Positions 45,684-53,051 of a DNA stretch of 64,000 nt are shown in pieces. Every line of letters starts with the position of its first letter. The stretch's first letter is position 1. The stretch covers positions 186,001 to 250,000 of the forward strand of contig CAWAPS010000029.1 in the NCBI GenBank assembly GCA_963783945.1. Direction: 5' to 3'. The notes under the pieces are model-generated. The model worked only from the letters and a program-made list of their open reading frames with translations. It had not been told where the DNA came from and ran no database searches. A program made the position numbers and the translations under genes. Source of the stretch: CAWAPS01 sp963783945 (GTDB taxonomy: Bacteria; Actinomycetota; Acidimicrobiia; Acidimicrobiales; Palsa-688).

Positions 45684-46667
45684 TCACGCGCTGCCGCGGC
45701 CCGATGGCACCGGCACGCTGCGCACGACCTCGGCGAGCGCCTCGGGTATCTCCACCCCGGTGACGACTGCGTCGGGGGACAGCACCAGCCGGTGCTCGAC
45801 GACCGGGCCGAGGAGGGCCTTGACATCGTCGGGTATCACGTACTCCCGACCCTCCGAGGCGGCAAAAGCCCGTGACGCCCGCTGGAGGGCGAGGGTGGCC
45901 CGCGGCGACATGCCTAGGGCGAGAGCCGGATGATTGCGGGTGGCGGCGGCCAGGTCCACGATGTATCCCTTGATGGCGGCCGCCATGTGTATCTCGTCGG
46001 TCAGGGCGACCATGGCCGGGATGGCATCGGGGCCGGCCACCACCCGCAGGTCTTCCGGGGCGACGGCGCCGGTGCGGGTGTCGAGCATGGCGATCTCAGC
46101 CTGGCGATCCGGGTAGCCGAGCTTGAGCCGCAGGAGGAAGCGGTCGAGCTGGCTCTCGGGCAGGGGGTAGGTCCCCTCGTGTTCGACCGGATTCTGGGTG
46201 GCTATGACCAGGAACGGCGACGGGAGGTGATGAGTGGCGTTGTCAACGGTGACCTGGCGCTCCTGCATGGCTTCGAGCAAAGCCGATTGGGTCTTGGGGG
46301 AGGCCCGGTTGATCTCATCGCCGAGCACCACATTGGCGAATATCGGACCGGGTCGGAAGTTGAACGCCCCGGTCGCCCGGTCGTACACGCTGGTCCCGGT
46401 CACGTCCGACGGCAGGAGGTCCGGGGTGAACTGGATGCGGCGGCACTCGAGATCGAACGAACGGGCCAGGGCCTTGGCCAGGGTCGTCTTGCCCACCCCG
46501 GGCACGTCCTCGAGGAGCAGGTGGCCTTCAGACGCCAGGCAGACCAGGGCCAGCCGGGTCGGAACGAACTTCCCCTGAATGACCCGGGCTACGTTGGATG
46601 CCACCGCCTCGAACGTCTCGGCGAACGCGTCGATCGTGGGAAAGTCGACCGCCTCTTGTCTCGCCAT
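45684..46667 (-). CDS. MoxR-type AAA+ ATPase
   Basis: Chaperone-like ATPase. Walker A is in LLLEDVPGVGKTTLAKALAR, Walker B in NVVLGDEINRASPKTQSALL, followed by ATQNPVEHEGTYPLPESQLDRF and a C-terminal lid domain. ATG at 46667 has GGAGG six bases upstream and gives 327 aa; ATG at 46688 is also in frame. First gene of the leftward moxR-DUF58-transglutaminase operon and divergent from the ROK gene with about 40 bases between starts. Confidence 0.92.
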   Translation of the reverse strand: MARQEAVDFPTIDAFAETFEAVASNVARVIQGKFVPTRLALVCLASEGHLLLEDVPGVGKTTLAKALARSFDLECRRIQFTPDLLPSDVTGTSVYDRATGAFNFRPGPIFANVVLGDEINRASPKTQSALLEAMQERQVTVDNATHHLPSPFLVIATQNPVEHEGTYPLPESQLDRFLLRLKLGYPDRQAEIAMLDTRTGAVAPEDLRVVAGPDAIPAMVALTDEIHMAAAIKGYIVDLAAATRNHPALALGMSPRATLALQRASRAFAASEGREYVIPDDVKALLGPVVEHRLVLSPDAVVTGVEIPEALAEVVRSVPVPSGRGSA

Positions 46668-46709
46668 CGCTGCCTCCAGGTCCTCCATGGCTAGCGTAGC
46701 CTCGCCGTG

Positions 46710-47606
46710 ATGCAACTACCCCGGGGACAGAACGTCGCGGGCACGGTCATGGCGGTCGATATCGGGGCGACGAAGATGGCGGTCGGCGTGGTCGACGGCG
46801 GGGGCGGGGTACGGTCCTCGGCGCAGGCCGCCACCCCCAAGGATGGGGCCCAGGAGGAGGTCTGGTCGGCCCTCGAGCACCTGCTCGACTCTGCGTTCGC
46901 GGACGTCGGGGACGGAGACCGCCCGGTGGCTTGCGGGGTGGGATGTGCCGGCCCGATGGACCGCAACGGGCTGGTTTCGCCCCTCAATATCCCTGGTTGG
47001 CGGCGATTCCCCCTTCGGGCCCGCCTGATCGACTACACCGGGCTGCCGACGGCGGTCGACAACGACGCCAAGGCTCTGGCCCTGGCCGAGGGTTGGGTCG
47101 GGGGAGCGTCAGGATGGTCGAACTATCTTTCGATGGTCGTTTCCACCGGGATCGGAGGAGGGATCGTGCTCGACGGGAGGCTCCTTGATGGCGATTCCAC
47201 CAATGCCGGACACATCGGACACGTGATCGTGGAGCCGGATGGGCGCCGCTGCGCCTGCGGGGCGAGGGGCTGTCTCGAAGCCGAGGCTTCGGGCACGGCC
47301 ATAACCGCCATCACCGGCCGGTCACCGGCGAGCGCCGGGCCGAGCATGATCGCGAGGGCTGGCCGCCTCGTCGGCCGTGGAGTGGCGACGGTTGCCAACC
47401 TTCTGGACCTGCAGCTCGCGACAGTCGCCGGTTCGGTTGCCCTCGGATTTGGCCGCCCGTTTTTCGACGCGGCTCAAGCGGAGCTGACGTCCCGGGCGTG
47501 CCTACCGTTCTCGGCGCCGTGCCGGATCGTGCCGAGCCGCCTTGCCGGATCCGGGCCGCTCATCGGTGCCGGGGCCGTGGGGTGGAAAGCGTTGCTGGCC
47601 GGTTAG
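46710..47606 (+). CDS. ROK family sugar kinase / glucokinase-like
   Basis: VMAVDIGATKMAVGVVD is the phosphate-binding start; NDAKALALAEG, STGIGGGIVLDG and GHIGHVIVEPDGRRCACGARGCLEAEASG follow, the last containing the ROK zinc motif CxCGxxGCxE. No N-terminal helix-turn-helix is present, so it is a kinase rather than a repressor. 298 aa from ATG at 46710 (GTG at 46707 also possible). Its TAG stop is formed at the junction with a miniature element. Confidence 0.9.
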   Translation: MQLPRGQNVAGTVMAVDIGATKMAVGVVDGGGGVRSSAQAATPKDGAQEEVWSALEHLLDSAFADVGDGDRPVACGVGCAGPMDRNGLVSPLNIPGWRRFPLRARLIDYTGLPTAVDNDAKALALAEGWVGGASGWSNYLSMVVSTGIGGGIVLDGRLLDGDSTNAGHIGHVIVEPDGRRCACGARGCLEAEASGTAITAITGRSPASAGPSMIARAGRLVGRGVATVANLLDLQLATVAGSVALGFGRPFFDAAQAELTSRACLPFSAPCRIVPSRLAGSGPLIGAGAVGWKALLAG

Positions 47607-47695
47607 GGCCCGCCACGAAACAACTTGGAACAAGTCCTGTGCCACGACATGCATGTTTACAAGAGAATTGCGTCAAGTTGTTTCGTGGCGGGCCC
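47606..47695. mobile_element. 90-bp miniature inverted-repeat element (MITE-like)
   Basis: Perfect 22-bp terminal inverted repeats (47606-47627 and 47674-47695, beginning GGGCCCGCCACGAAAC from each end) enclose a 46-base, AT-richer core with no gene. TTA stands on both sides (47603-47605 and 47696-47698), as a 3-bp target duplication would. Removing the element and one TTA leaves GGTTAGCC, which still gives the ROK gene a TAG stop. Three-base duplications of the TNA type are known for some IS5-family groups; the parent element is not in this window. Confidence 0.75.
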
Positions 47696-47733
47696 TTAGC
47701 CGCCGGTCGACACTCCGCGGGTTGGCGATCACG

Positions 47734-47997
47734 ATGAAAGAGGCCAAGGACACCCGGCGGGCGTTTCCCCTGACCGCGGTCGTCGCGGCCCTCCTCCGGC
47801 CTCGTTTGTGGCCGGCCTTACTCGCGCTGGTACCCCCCCGATGGTGGCGGCGCTGGCCACCGTTGCCGATCCCTCCGCGCGACTATCTCGATTTTCGCAT
47901 CCAGACGATGTACGGCGACGGAGGCGGTTCATTCCGCCCGGCCGACCTGATCGACTATCTGGAATGGTGTCGGCGGATGACCCCTCGGTCGCGGTAA
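47734..47997 (+). CDS. Small conserved-looking protein of unknown function
   Basis: 87 residues from ATG at 47734: MKEAKDTRRAF, a hydrophobic Leu/Pro/Trp segment (LRPRLWPALLALVPPRWWRRW), then LPIPPRDYLDFRIQTMYGDG and RPADLIDYLEWCRRM. The second half looks structured and protein-like, and I believe similar small actinobacterial proteins exist, but I cannot name a family. The same frame is open further left through the MITE-like element, which is unlikely to be coding. It lies 36 bases right of the element. Confidence 0.65.
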   Translation: MKEAKDTRRAFPLTAVVAALLRPRLWPALLALVPPRWWRRWPPLPIPPRDYLDFRIQTMYGDGGGSFRPADLIDYLEWCRRMTPRSR

Positions 47998-48084
47998 CGT
48001 CAGGCCGTGGTAAGGCGTCCGGGGAAGCGAGGTAGTGAGTCGGCCGCGGTAGCGCGGCTCCGATCGGGACGTTAGGGAGTTTTG

Positions 48085-48603
48085 GTGGCGATGAGCCAGG
48101 CTCTGGTCCTGAACGCCACCTACGAGCCGCTCTGCGTTGTGTCCACCCGACGGGCCCTCGTGCTCCTGCTTGACGAAAAAGCAGAACTACTGCACGCCGC
48201 GAGCGGGATGTTTCGCTCCGAGCGGGCCGTGTTCGCCGAGCCCTCGGTGGTGCGCTTGTGGCACTACATCAAGGTGCCGTACTCGGCTCGGGTCGCCCTC
48301 AACCGGCGGGCGGTGTTCGCCCGCGATGGTCATCGCTGCCAGTACTGCGGAGACTCGGCGGAGAACATCGACCACGTCATCCCGAGGAGCAGAGGGGGAC
48401 TGCATGCCTGGGACAACGTCGTGGCCTCCTGCCGGCCCTGCAATTCACGAAAGCGCGACCACATGCTCGAGGAGACGGGGATGCGCCTGCGGAGGCCACC
48501 CGCGGTGCCCAGGCAGCGGACGTTCATACTGGTGGCCAGCGGGGCCATCCGCACCGAGTGGGAGCCCTATCTCGGGCAGGCTTCCGCCAGTCTCTCCGCC
48601 TGA
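48085..48603 (+). CDS. HNH endonuclease domain protein
   Basis: 172 residues. The N-terminal region QALVLNATYEPLCVVSTRRA is the hallmark of a widespread actinobacterial HNH subfamily. The HNH/zinc part is CQYCG, then ENIDHVIPRSRGG, then CRPCNSRKRD. Its physiological role is not established. GTG at 48085 follows GGGAG with good spacing; ATG at 48091 is an alternative. Confidence 0.9.
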   Translation: MAMSQALVLNATYEPLCVVSTRRALVLLLDEKAELLHAASGMFRSERAVFAEPSVVRLWHYIKVPYSARVALNRRAVFARDGHRCQYCGDSAENIDHVIPRSRGGLHAWDNVVASCRPCNSRKRDHMLEETGMRLRRPPAVPRQRTFILVASGAIRTEWEPYLGQASASLSA

Positions 48604-48620
48604 GCGCGAGGGTGCTAGCG

Positions 48621-49421
48621 ATGACCGGGCGGCCCGCCCGGCCGGCGCGGCCTGACCGGGTGGCGGGCGGCTGGCAGGTCGAGCACGAACGTGGGCCGGC
48701 CGGTGGGTTGCACCGCCGTTCGGCCGACCTGGCGGGCAGCTCCCCGCCCGTACCGGGTGAGGACCGGCACCGATCCGGCCCCGCCGCCCCGCCGCCACTG
48801 ACCGTCGCCGATGCCACCGCTCCGCTGCGAATAGTGCGGGTGCTCGAAGCCGAGGCATCCGCCCTGGTGCTCGGCAGCGGCCAGCCCGACGCCGACGTGG
48901 ACGAGGAGGCGGCGGCCATCTATGGCGTGGCGGTGGCCCGACGGAGGAGCGGGGGGGGAGCCGTTTTGGTGGGACCTGGACAGGTCATCTGGGTGGACTT
49001 GCTGATTCGGCCCGAAGATCCCCTCTGGGACGCCGATGTGGCCCGGGCCGCCTGGTGGGTAGGAGACGCCTGGGCCGCGGCCCTCGGCGCCGTCGGGATG
49101 GGGCCGGTGGAGGTTTGGAAGCAGCCGATGAAAAAAGGCCGTTGGTCCGCCCAGGTGTGCTTTGCCGGGGTCGGTCCGGGCGAGGTGCTGATCGGCGGCA
49201 AGAAGGTGGTCGGAGTTTCGCAGCGGCGGACCAGGGCGGCCGCCCTGTTCCAGACAGCCGTTCTGATCGAATGGGATCCATGGGCGACACTTCGGCTGCT
49301 CCGGATGGACCAGGCATCAGCGGCCTCGGCGCTCGCCGAGCTGTCGGCGGTGGCCGCCGGGGTGGGCCCGGAGCAGGCCGGACCGGTCTTAGCCGCCTTC
49401 ATCGACACGTTGATGCCATGA
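48621..49421 (+). CDS. Lipoate-protein ligase A family protein
   Basis: 266 residues of the biotin/lipoate ligase fold: VARRRSGGGAVLVGPGQVIW, then WSAQVCFAGVGPGEVLIGGKK and VVGVSQRRTRAAALFQTAVL. The lysine in GGKKVVG corresponds to the catalytic lysine of LplA-like enzymes. It may transfer lipoate or octanoate to E2 or GcvH proteins, or another acid. ATG at 48621 (GTG at 48612 possible). No lipoyl-domain gene is nearby. Confidence 0.8.
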   Translation: MTGRPARPARPDRVAGGWQVEHERGPAGGLHRRSADLAGSSPPVPGEDRHRSGPAAPPPLTVADATAPLRIVRVLEAEASALVLGSGQPDADVDEEAAAIYGVAVARRRSGGGAVLVGPGQVIWVDLLIRPEDPLWDADVARAAWWVGDAWAAALGAVGMGPVEVWKQPMKKGRWSAQVCFAGVGPGEVLIGGKKVVGVSQRRTRAAALFQTAVLIEWDPWATLRLLRMDQASAASALAELSAVAAGVGPEQAGPVLAAFIDTLMP

Positions 49422-49428
49422 TTCTCGG

Positions 49429-50391
49429 ATGGGCTGGCTGGACGGCAAGGTCGCCATCGTCACCGGCGCCGCTCGCGGCATAGGCCGGCAACACGCGCTC
49501 CTGCTCGCATCGGAGGGGGCGAAGGTCGTCGTCAACGACCAGGGCTCGAGCGTCAGCTGGGACACCTACGATCCGATTGATGGGTCCGACCTCAACGGAT
49601 ACGGCGGCGTCGGTCCCGACGGGATGCAGGCGAGTGGCGATGGCGCGGGCGACGCCGGCCCCGGCCCGGCTGACGCGGTGGTCGCCGAGATCCAGGCCAA
49701 GGGCGGCGAAGCGATCGCCAACGGCGAGGACGTCGCCAACTGGGACGGAGGAAAGCGGCTGATCGATGCGGCGCTCGACGCATTCGGTGACCTGCACGTC
49801 CTTGTCAACAACGCCGGGATTCTTCGGGACCGGTTCCTCGTCAACATGACCGAGGAGGAGTGGGACTCCGTGATCCAGGTCGTGCTCAAGGGACACTTCG
49901 TGCCATTGCGTCATGCCGCCACCTATTGGCGGGAGCGGTCGAAGGAGGGCAGCCTCGTGAACGCGTCGGTCATAAACACGTCGTCCACGTCCGGCCTCCT
50001 GGGAAATCCCGGGCAGATCAACTACGGAGCAGCCAAGGCAGGAATCGGCGCCCTGACGGTCATCGCGGCGGAGGAGCTGGCGCGCTACGGGGTCAGAGTC
50101 AACGCCATCGTCCCCGCCGCCCGCACCCGCCTCACCGAAGCGGCCCTCGGTCTCGGCGAGATAGTGGCGCCGCCGGCGGATCCCGGCCGCTTCGACGAGT
50201 GGGACCCGGCAAATGTCGCCCCACTGGTGGGATGGCTGGCATCGGACGCGTGCTCAGTCACCGGTCGGGTGTTTTACACCTTCGGGGGGACGATCGCCCT
50301 GATGGGCGGCTGGACCCGGTCGCAAGGCGTCTCCAAGCCCGGTCGCTGGACGATCGCCGAGATCGCAACCGAGATCCCGTCACAGCTGTAG
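49429..50391 (+). CDS. Short-chain dehydrogenase/reductase
   Basis: Rossmann-fold oxidoreductase: VAIVTGAARGIGRQHALLLA (TGxxxGIG), VLVNNAGILRDRF, INTSSTSGLLG and INYGAAKAGIGALT with Y199 and K203. An insert of about 35 residues after the second beta strand (SSVSWDTYDPIDGSDLNGYG and onward) resembles SDRs related to the hydroxyacyl-CoA dehydrogenase part of peroxisomal multifunctional enzyme 2. The substrate may therefore be an acyl-CoA, but this is an inference. 320 aa; ATG at 49429, seven bases after the ligase gene. Confidence 0.9.
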   Translation: MGWLDGKVAIVTGAARGIGRQHALLLASEGAKVVVNDQGSSVSWDTYDPIDGSDLNGYGGVGPDGMQASGDGAGDAGPGPADAVVAEIQAKGGEAIANGEDVANWDGGKRLIDAALDAFGDLHVLVNNAGILRDRFLVNMTEEEWDSVIQVVLKGHFVPLRHAATYWRERSKEGSLVNASVINTSSTSGLLGNPGQINYGAAKAGIGALTVIAAEELARYGVRVNAIVPAARTRLTEAALGLGEIVAPPADPGRFDEWDPANVAPLVGWLASDACSVTGRVFYTFGGTIALMGGWTRSQGVSKPGRWTIAEIATEIPSQL

Positions 50392-50411
50392 CACATCAGG
50401 GCCCCTGCCCC

Positions 50412-50527
50412 GACGGCCTGACCGGCCGGCCCGAACCCCCGACGGCCTGACCGGCCGGCCCGGACCCCCGACGGCCTGACCGGCCGGCCCGAACCCCGGA
50501 CGGCCTGACCGGCCGGCCCGAAGCCCC
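50412..50527. repeat. Four 29-bp tandem repeats between the SDR gene and the dcw promoter
   Basis: GACGGCCTGACCGGCCGGCC recurs at 50412, 50441, 50470 and 50499, exactly 29 bases apart. Copies differ at one or two positions in the last nine bases. A decayed fifth start (GACAGC) lies at 50528. Each unit contains the palindrome CCGGCCGG. There is no spacer, so it is not a CRISPR array. Confidence 0.93.
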
Positions 50528-50622
50528 GACAGCTCGTCGGTAGTACGCGCCCCCGTTTCCCCGGTCATCGAGCGCGCTCGAACGGATATCGGCCATTCGA
50601 GCGATGAATGAGGCCGTATTGA

Positions 50623-50650
50623 TTGACACAGTGGAGGCAAAGGCCATATT
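50623..50650 (+). promoter_or_regulatory. Strong candidate promoter of the division and cell wall cluster
   Basis: TTGACA (50623-50628) and CATATT (50645-50650) with a 16-base spacer; TATTGT with an 18-base spacer is an alternative -10. It lies about 90 bases before the mraZ start and is the best sigma-70-type match I saw in the window. Confidence 0.7.
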
Positions 50651-50674
50651 GTGGTGACAAGTGGCGCGAAGGGG
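50651..50674 (+). promoter_or_regulatory. Candidate MraZ operator
   Basis: GTGGT, GTGGC and GGGGA begin at 10-base intervals right after the -10 element (GTGGTGACAAGTGGCGCGAA then GGGG). MraZ in E. coli and Mycoplasma binds similar GTGGG-type repeats with a 10-base period in its own promoter. Autoregulation is inferred by analogy. Confidence 0.45.
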
Positions 50675-50740
50675 AGGGGACCCGAGGCCACAGAGGACGG
50701 AGTTCGTGGCAAGTGGTGCAGAAGTTCGCAGGGAGTGGCG

Positions 50741-51202
50741 ATGAGGCTCGTAGGGATGTACGAGCACTCGCTCGACGCGAAAGGGCGAATCATCCTGCCG
50801 GCCAAGTTCCGGGGAAACTTCGAAAGCAACCTGGCTCTACTGAGCAAGCACCGCGAGGGCTGCCTCGCCATCTGGACTCCCGAGGCGTTCGACAAGGTGG
50901 CGGCGGAGATGGCGGCGCGGATGGAGAGCACGCCCGAGGAGCGCCAGCTCGCTCGATCCTGGGCCATGGGGTCGGCCGAATTGGACCTGGACCCACAGGG
51001 CCGTCTTGCCATCCCCCAGTACCTCCGCGACTTCGCCCACCTGGAGCAGGGACGAACCGTCCTGGTTCACGGCGCCATCACCCATATAGAGCTGTGGGAC
51101 AGGGACGCCTGGGACATACAAGGTGCCATGGGCGACTCGCAGATCACCGGTGCCCCACCGGTGAATGTCGGGGCGTCCGGGCCGAGCCCGTCTGGAGAGT
51201 GA
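50741..51202 (+). CDS. mraZ: Transcriptional regulator MraZ
   Basis: AbrB-like DNA-binding protein and first gene of the dcw cluster. Two swapped-hairpin repeats are seen: MYEHSLDAKGRIILPAKFR and AELDLDPQGRLAIPQYLRDF (the two DxxGR motifs). ATG at 50741 follows AGGGAG. 153 aa, about ten residues longer than usual because of a glycine/proline tail. Its stop overlaps a GTG of the next frame. Confidence 0.95.
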   Translation: MRLVGMYEHSLDAKGRIILPAKFRGNFESNLALLSKHREGCLAIWTPEAFDKVAAEMAARMESTPEERQLARSWAMGSAELDLDPQGRLAIPQYLRDFAHLEQGRTVLVHGAITHIELWDRDAWDIQGAMGDSQITGAPPVNVGASGPSPSGE

Positions 51203-51372
51203 TCGTCGACGTCTCAGCTAGCCCACACCCACATCAAATCGCTTACCGGGCCCGGATCGGCCGGGTCATGCGCAGCCCTTCGACCGGCAGGGTGGAAGTC
51301 CCCTTCTCCGCCCGCTTCCACTCCGCACGATCGGGGAGAAATCCCGACGGCAGGCTGGTCGAGGGGCTGCGG

Positions 51373-52419
51373 ATGGGCCAGCCGGCAGGCCGAGTACCCT
51401 CGGCCGGCCGAGTGACCGGGCCAAACACAGGAGAGGTGTCAGCCACCGGAGGGGTACCGGGTCGCTCGTTCGCGCACGTGCCGGTGATGGTCACGGAGGT
51501 GGTGGGGTTCCTGACCCCGGTTCCACCCGGGGTGGTGCTCGACGCCACCCTCGGCGGCGCCGGGCACACCCGAGCCATTCTCGACGCCGCCCCGCAGGTT
51601 TCGGTGGTCGGGCTCGACCAGGATCCCGACGCGATCGAGGCGGCCAGGCGCACCCTGCAGCCATACGGGCCACGGGCGACTGTCGTGCGAACCCGGTTCG
51701 ACCGGTTGGGCGAAGTGCTCGACGGCGTCGGGATCGCGAAGATTTCCGGCGCGCTGTTCGATCTGGGGGTCAGCTCCCCGCAGTTCGACCGGCCCGAACG
51801 CGGCTTCAGCTACCGCCAACCCGGACCGCTCGACATGCGGATGGACCCGGGTGCCTCGCGTTCCGCCGCTGACGTGGTCAACCAGTGGTCCGAGCGAGAT
51901 CTGGTCTCGCTGCTCCAGGCCAACGGCGAGGGCCGTTTTGCCCGCCGTATCGCCCGGGCCATCGTGGCCGCTCGCCCGATCGTTGACACCGCCGAATTGG
52001 CCGACACGGTGAAACAGGCCATCCCGGCGGCCGCTCGCCGCACGGGCGGGCATCCGGCGCGCCGAATGTTCCAGGCGGTGCGCATTGCGGTGAACGAGGA
52101 GTTGGGAATCCTGCCGGGATCCCTGGACGCCGCCATCGACCGCCTCGACCCGGGAGGCAGGTGCGTGGTTCTCTCGTATCACTCGGGTGAAGATCGCATC
52201 GTCAAGGATCGCTTTCGTCACGCCGCCACGGGAGGCTGTGTCTGCCCTCCGGGAATGCCCTGCGTCTGCGGGGCCACACCGAGCGTCCGCCTTCTGACCC
52301 GGGGGGCCCGCCGGCCATCGCCAGACGAGGTGGCGGCGAATCGCCGGGCGGAGAGCGCCCGGCTCCGGGTCGTGGAACGTATCAGCCCGAACGCCGAGTC
52401 GTCTGGAACCCATTCATGA
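51373..52419 (+). CDS. rsmH: 16S rRNA (cytosine(1402)-N4)-methyltransferase
   Basis: SAM-dependent methyltransferase of C1402. HVPVMVTEVV, the SAM loop DATLGGAGHT (residues 57-66), GALFDLGVSSPQFDRPERGF and DMRMDPGAS, then SYHSGEDRIVKDRFR (Gly where most have Leu) are present. An in-frame GTG at 51199 overlaps the mraZ stop, but the added 58 residues look unlike the family. ATG at 51373 has GAGGGG six bases upstream and gives 348 aa. Stop overlaps ftsL. Confidence 0.94.
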   Translation: MGQPAGRVPSAGRVTGPNTGEVSATGGVPGRSFAHVPVMVTEVVGFLTPVPPGVVLDATLGGAGHTRAILDAAPQVSVVGLDQDPDAIEAARRTLQPYGPRATVVRTRFDRLGEVLDGVGIAKISGALFDLGVSSPQFDRPERGFSYRQPGPLDMRMDPGASRSAADVVNQWSERDLVSLLQANGEGRFARRIARAIVAARPIVDTAELADTVKQAIPAAARRTGGHPARRMFQAVRIAVNEELGILPGSLDAAIDRLDPGGRCVVLSYHSGEDRIVKDRFRHAATGGCVCPPGMPCVCGATPSVRLLTRGARRPSPDEVAANRRAESARLRVVERISPNAESSGTHS

Positions 52420-53051
52420 GCCGAACCGCGACCGCTCGACCACTCCTTCCCTCCACCACCCGGGTCCACCCGGACTCCCGGCCCTCCGCGGCCCGGGCGG
52501 CGGCCGCGGCCCGCCTCGTGGCACCGGACGGGGCGGCCGCTCTCCCCCTCAGGCCCGAGCGGACCGGGGGGGCGTGGCGCCACCTCCGCCTGGTCGAGGC
52601 GCCCACCGCCAGCCCGGCTCAGCGGCGGCGCCGACGGCGGGCCTTGCTGGGTTCGGCGGCCGTGCTCGCCGTGGTGGTGGCCTTCGGGCTGGTTTACCTG
52701 CATGTGGTGCTGGCCCAGCGCCAGTTCAGGCTCGACCAGGTGAACACCCAGGTGCAGCAGGACCAGCTGTCCTACCAGAAGCTCCGGCTGCAGGTTGCGG
52801 AGCTGGCCTCCCCTCAGCAGATCATCTCCACCGCCGAAGGCAAGCTCGGCATGGTGCAACCGGGGTCGATCACATACCTCACGGCCCCCGTTCAGGCTGC
52901 TGCCGCCGCCGGATCGGTACAGGTGAGCGGGGGCTCCACCCTGGTCATGCCGGGAGCGACGGCAAGTGGCTCCCCCTCGACCACGATTCAGGCCCCCGAG
53001 GGCGTGGCGGATTGGCCGTCGATCAAGTCGCAGCTAGCGGGTAGTCCGTGA
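52416..53051 (+). CDS. ftsL: FtsL-like septum protein
   Basis: 211 residues: an Ala/Arg/Pro-rich cytosolic part, one membrane helix (LLGSAAVLAVVVAFGLVYLH), then a short coiled-coil region (RQFRLDQVNTQVQQDQLSYQ, then KLRLQVAEL) and a Ser/Gly-rich tail. Size, topology and place between rsmH and ftsI identify a FtsL/DivIC-type divisome component, although sequence conservation in this family is low. ATG overlaps the rsmH stop; its own stop overlaps ftsI. Confidence 0.82.
   Translation: MSRTATARPLLPSTTRVHPDSRPSAARAAAAARLVAPDGAAALPLRPERTGGAWRHLRLVEAPTASPAQRRRRRRALLGSAAVLAVVVAFGLVYLHVVLAQRQFRLDQVNTQVQQDQLSYQKLRLQVAELASPQQIISTAEGKLGMVQPGSITYLTAPVQAAAAAGSVQVSGGSTLVMPGATASGSPSTTIQAPEGVADWPSIKSQLAGSP

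Noticed and set aside
47542..47733. Longer version of the small gene reading left through the MITE-like element and into the ROK gene
   Set aside because: It overlaps the ROK coding end in another frame and crosses the inverted repeats. The ATG at 47734 starts the part that looks like a protein.
50412..50527. Possible CRISPR array
   Set aside because: The 29-base units follow one another without spacers, and no cas genes are present. The same applies to the arrays at 3464 and 39905.
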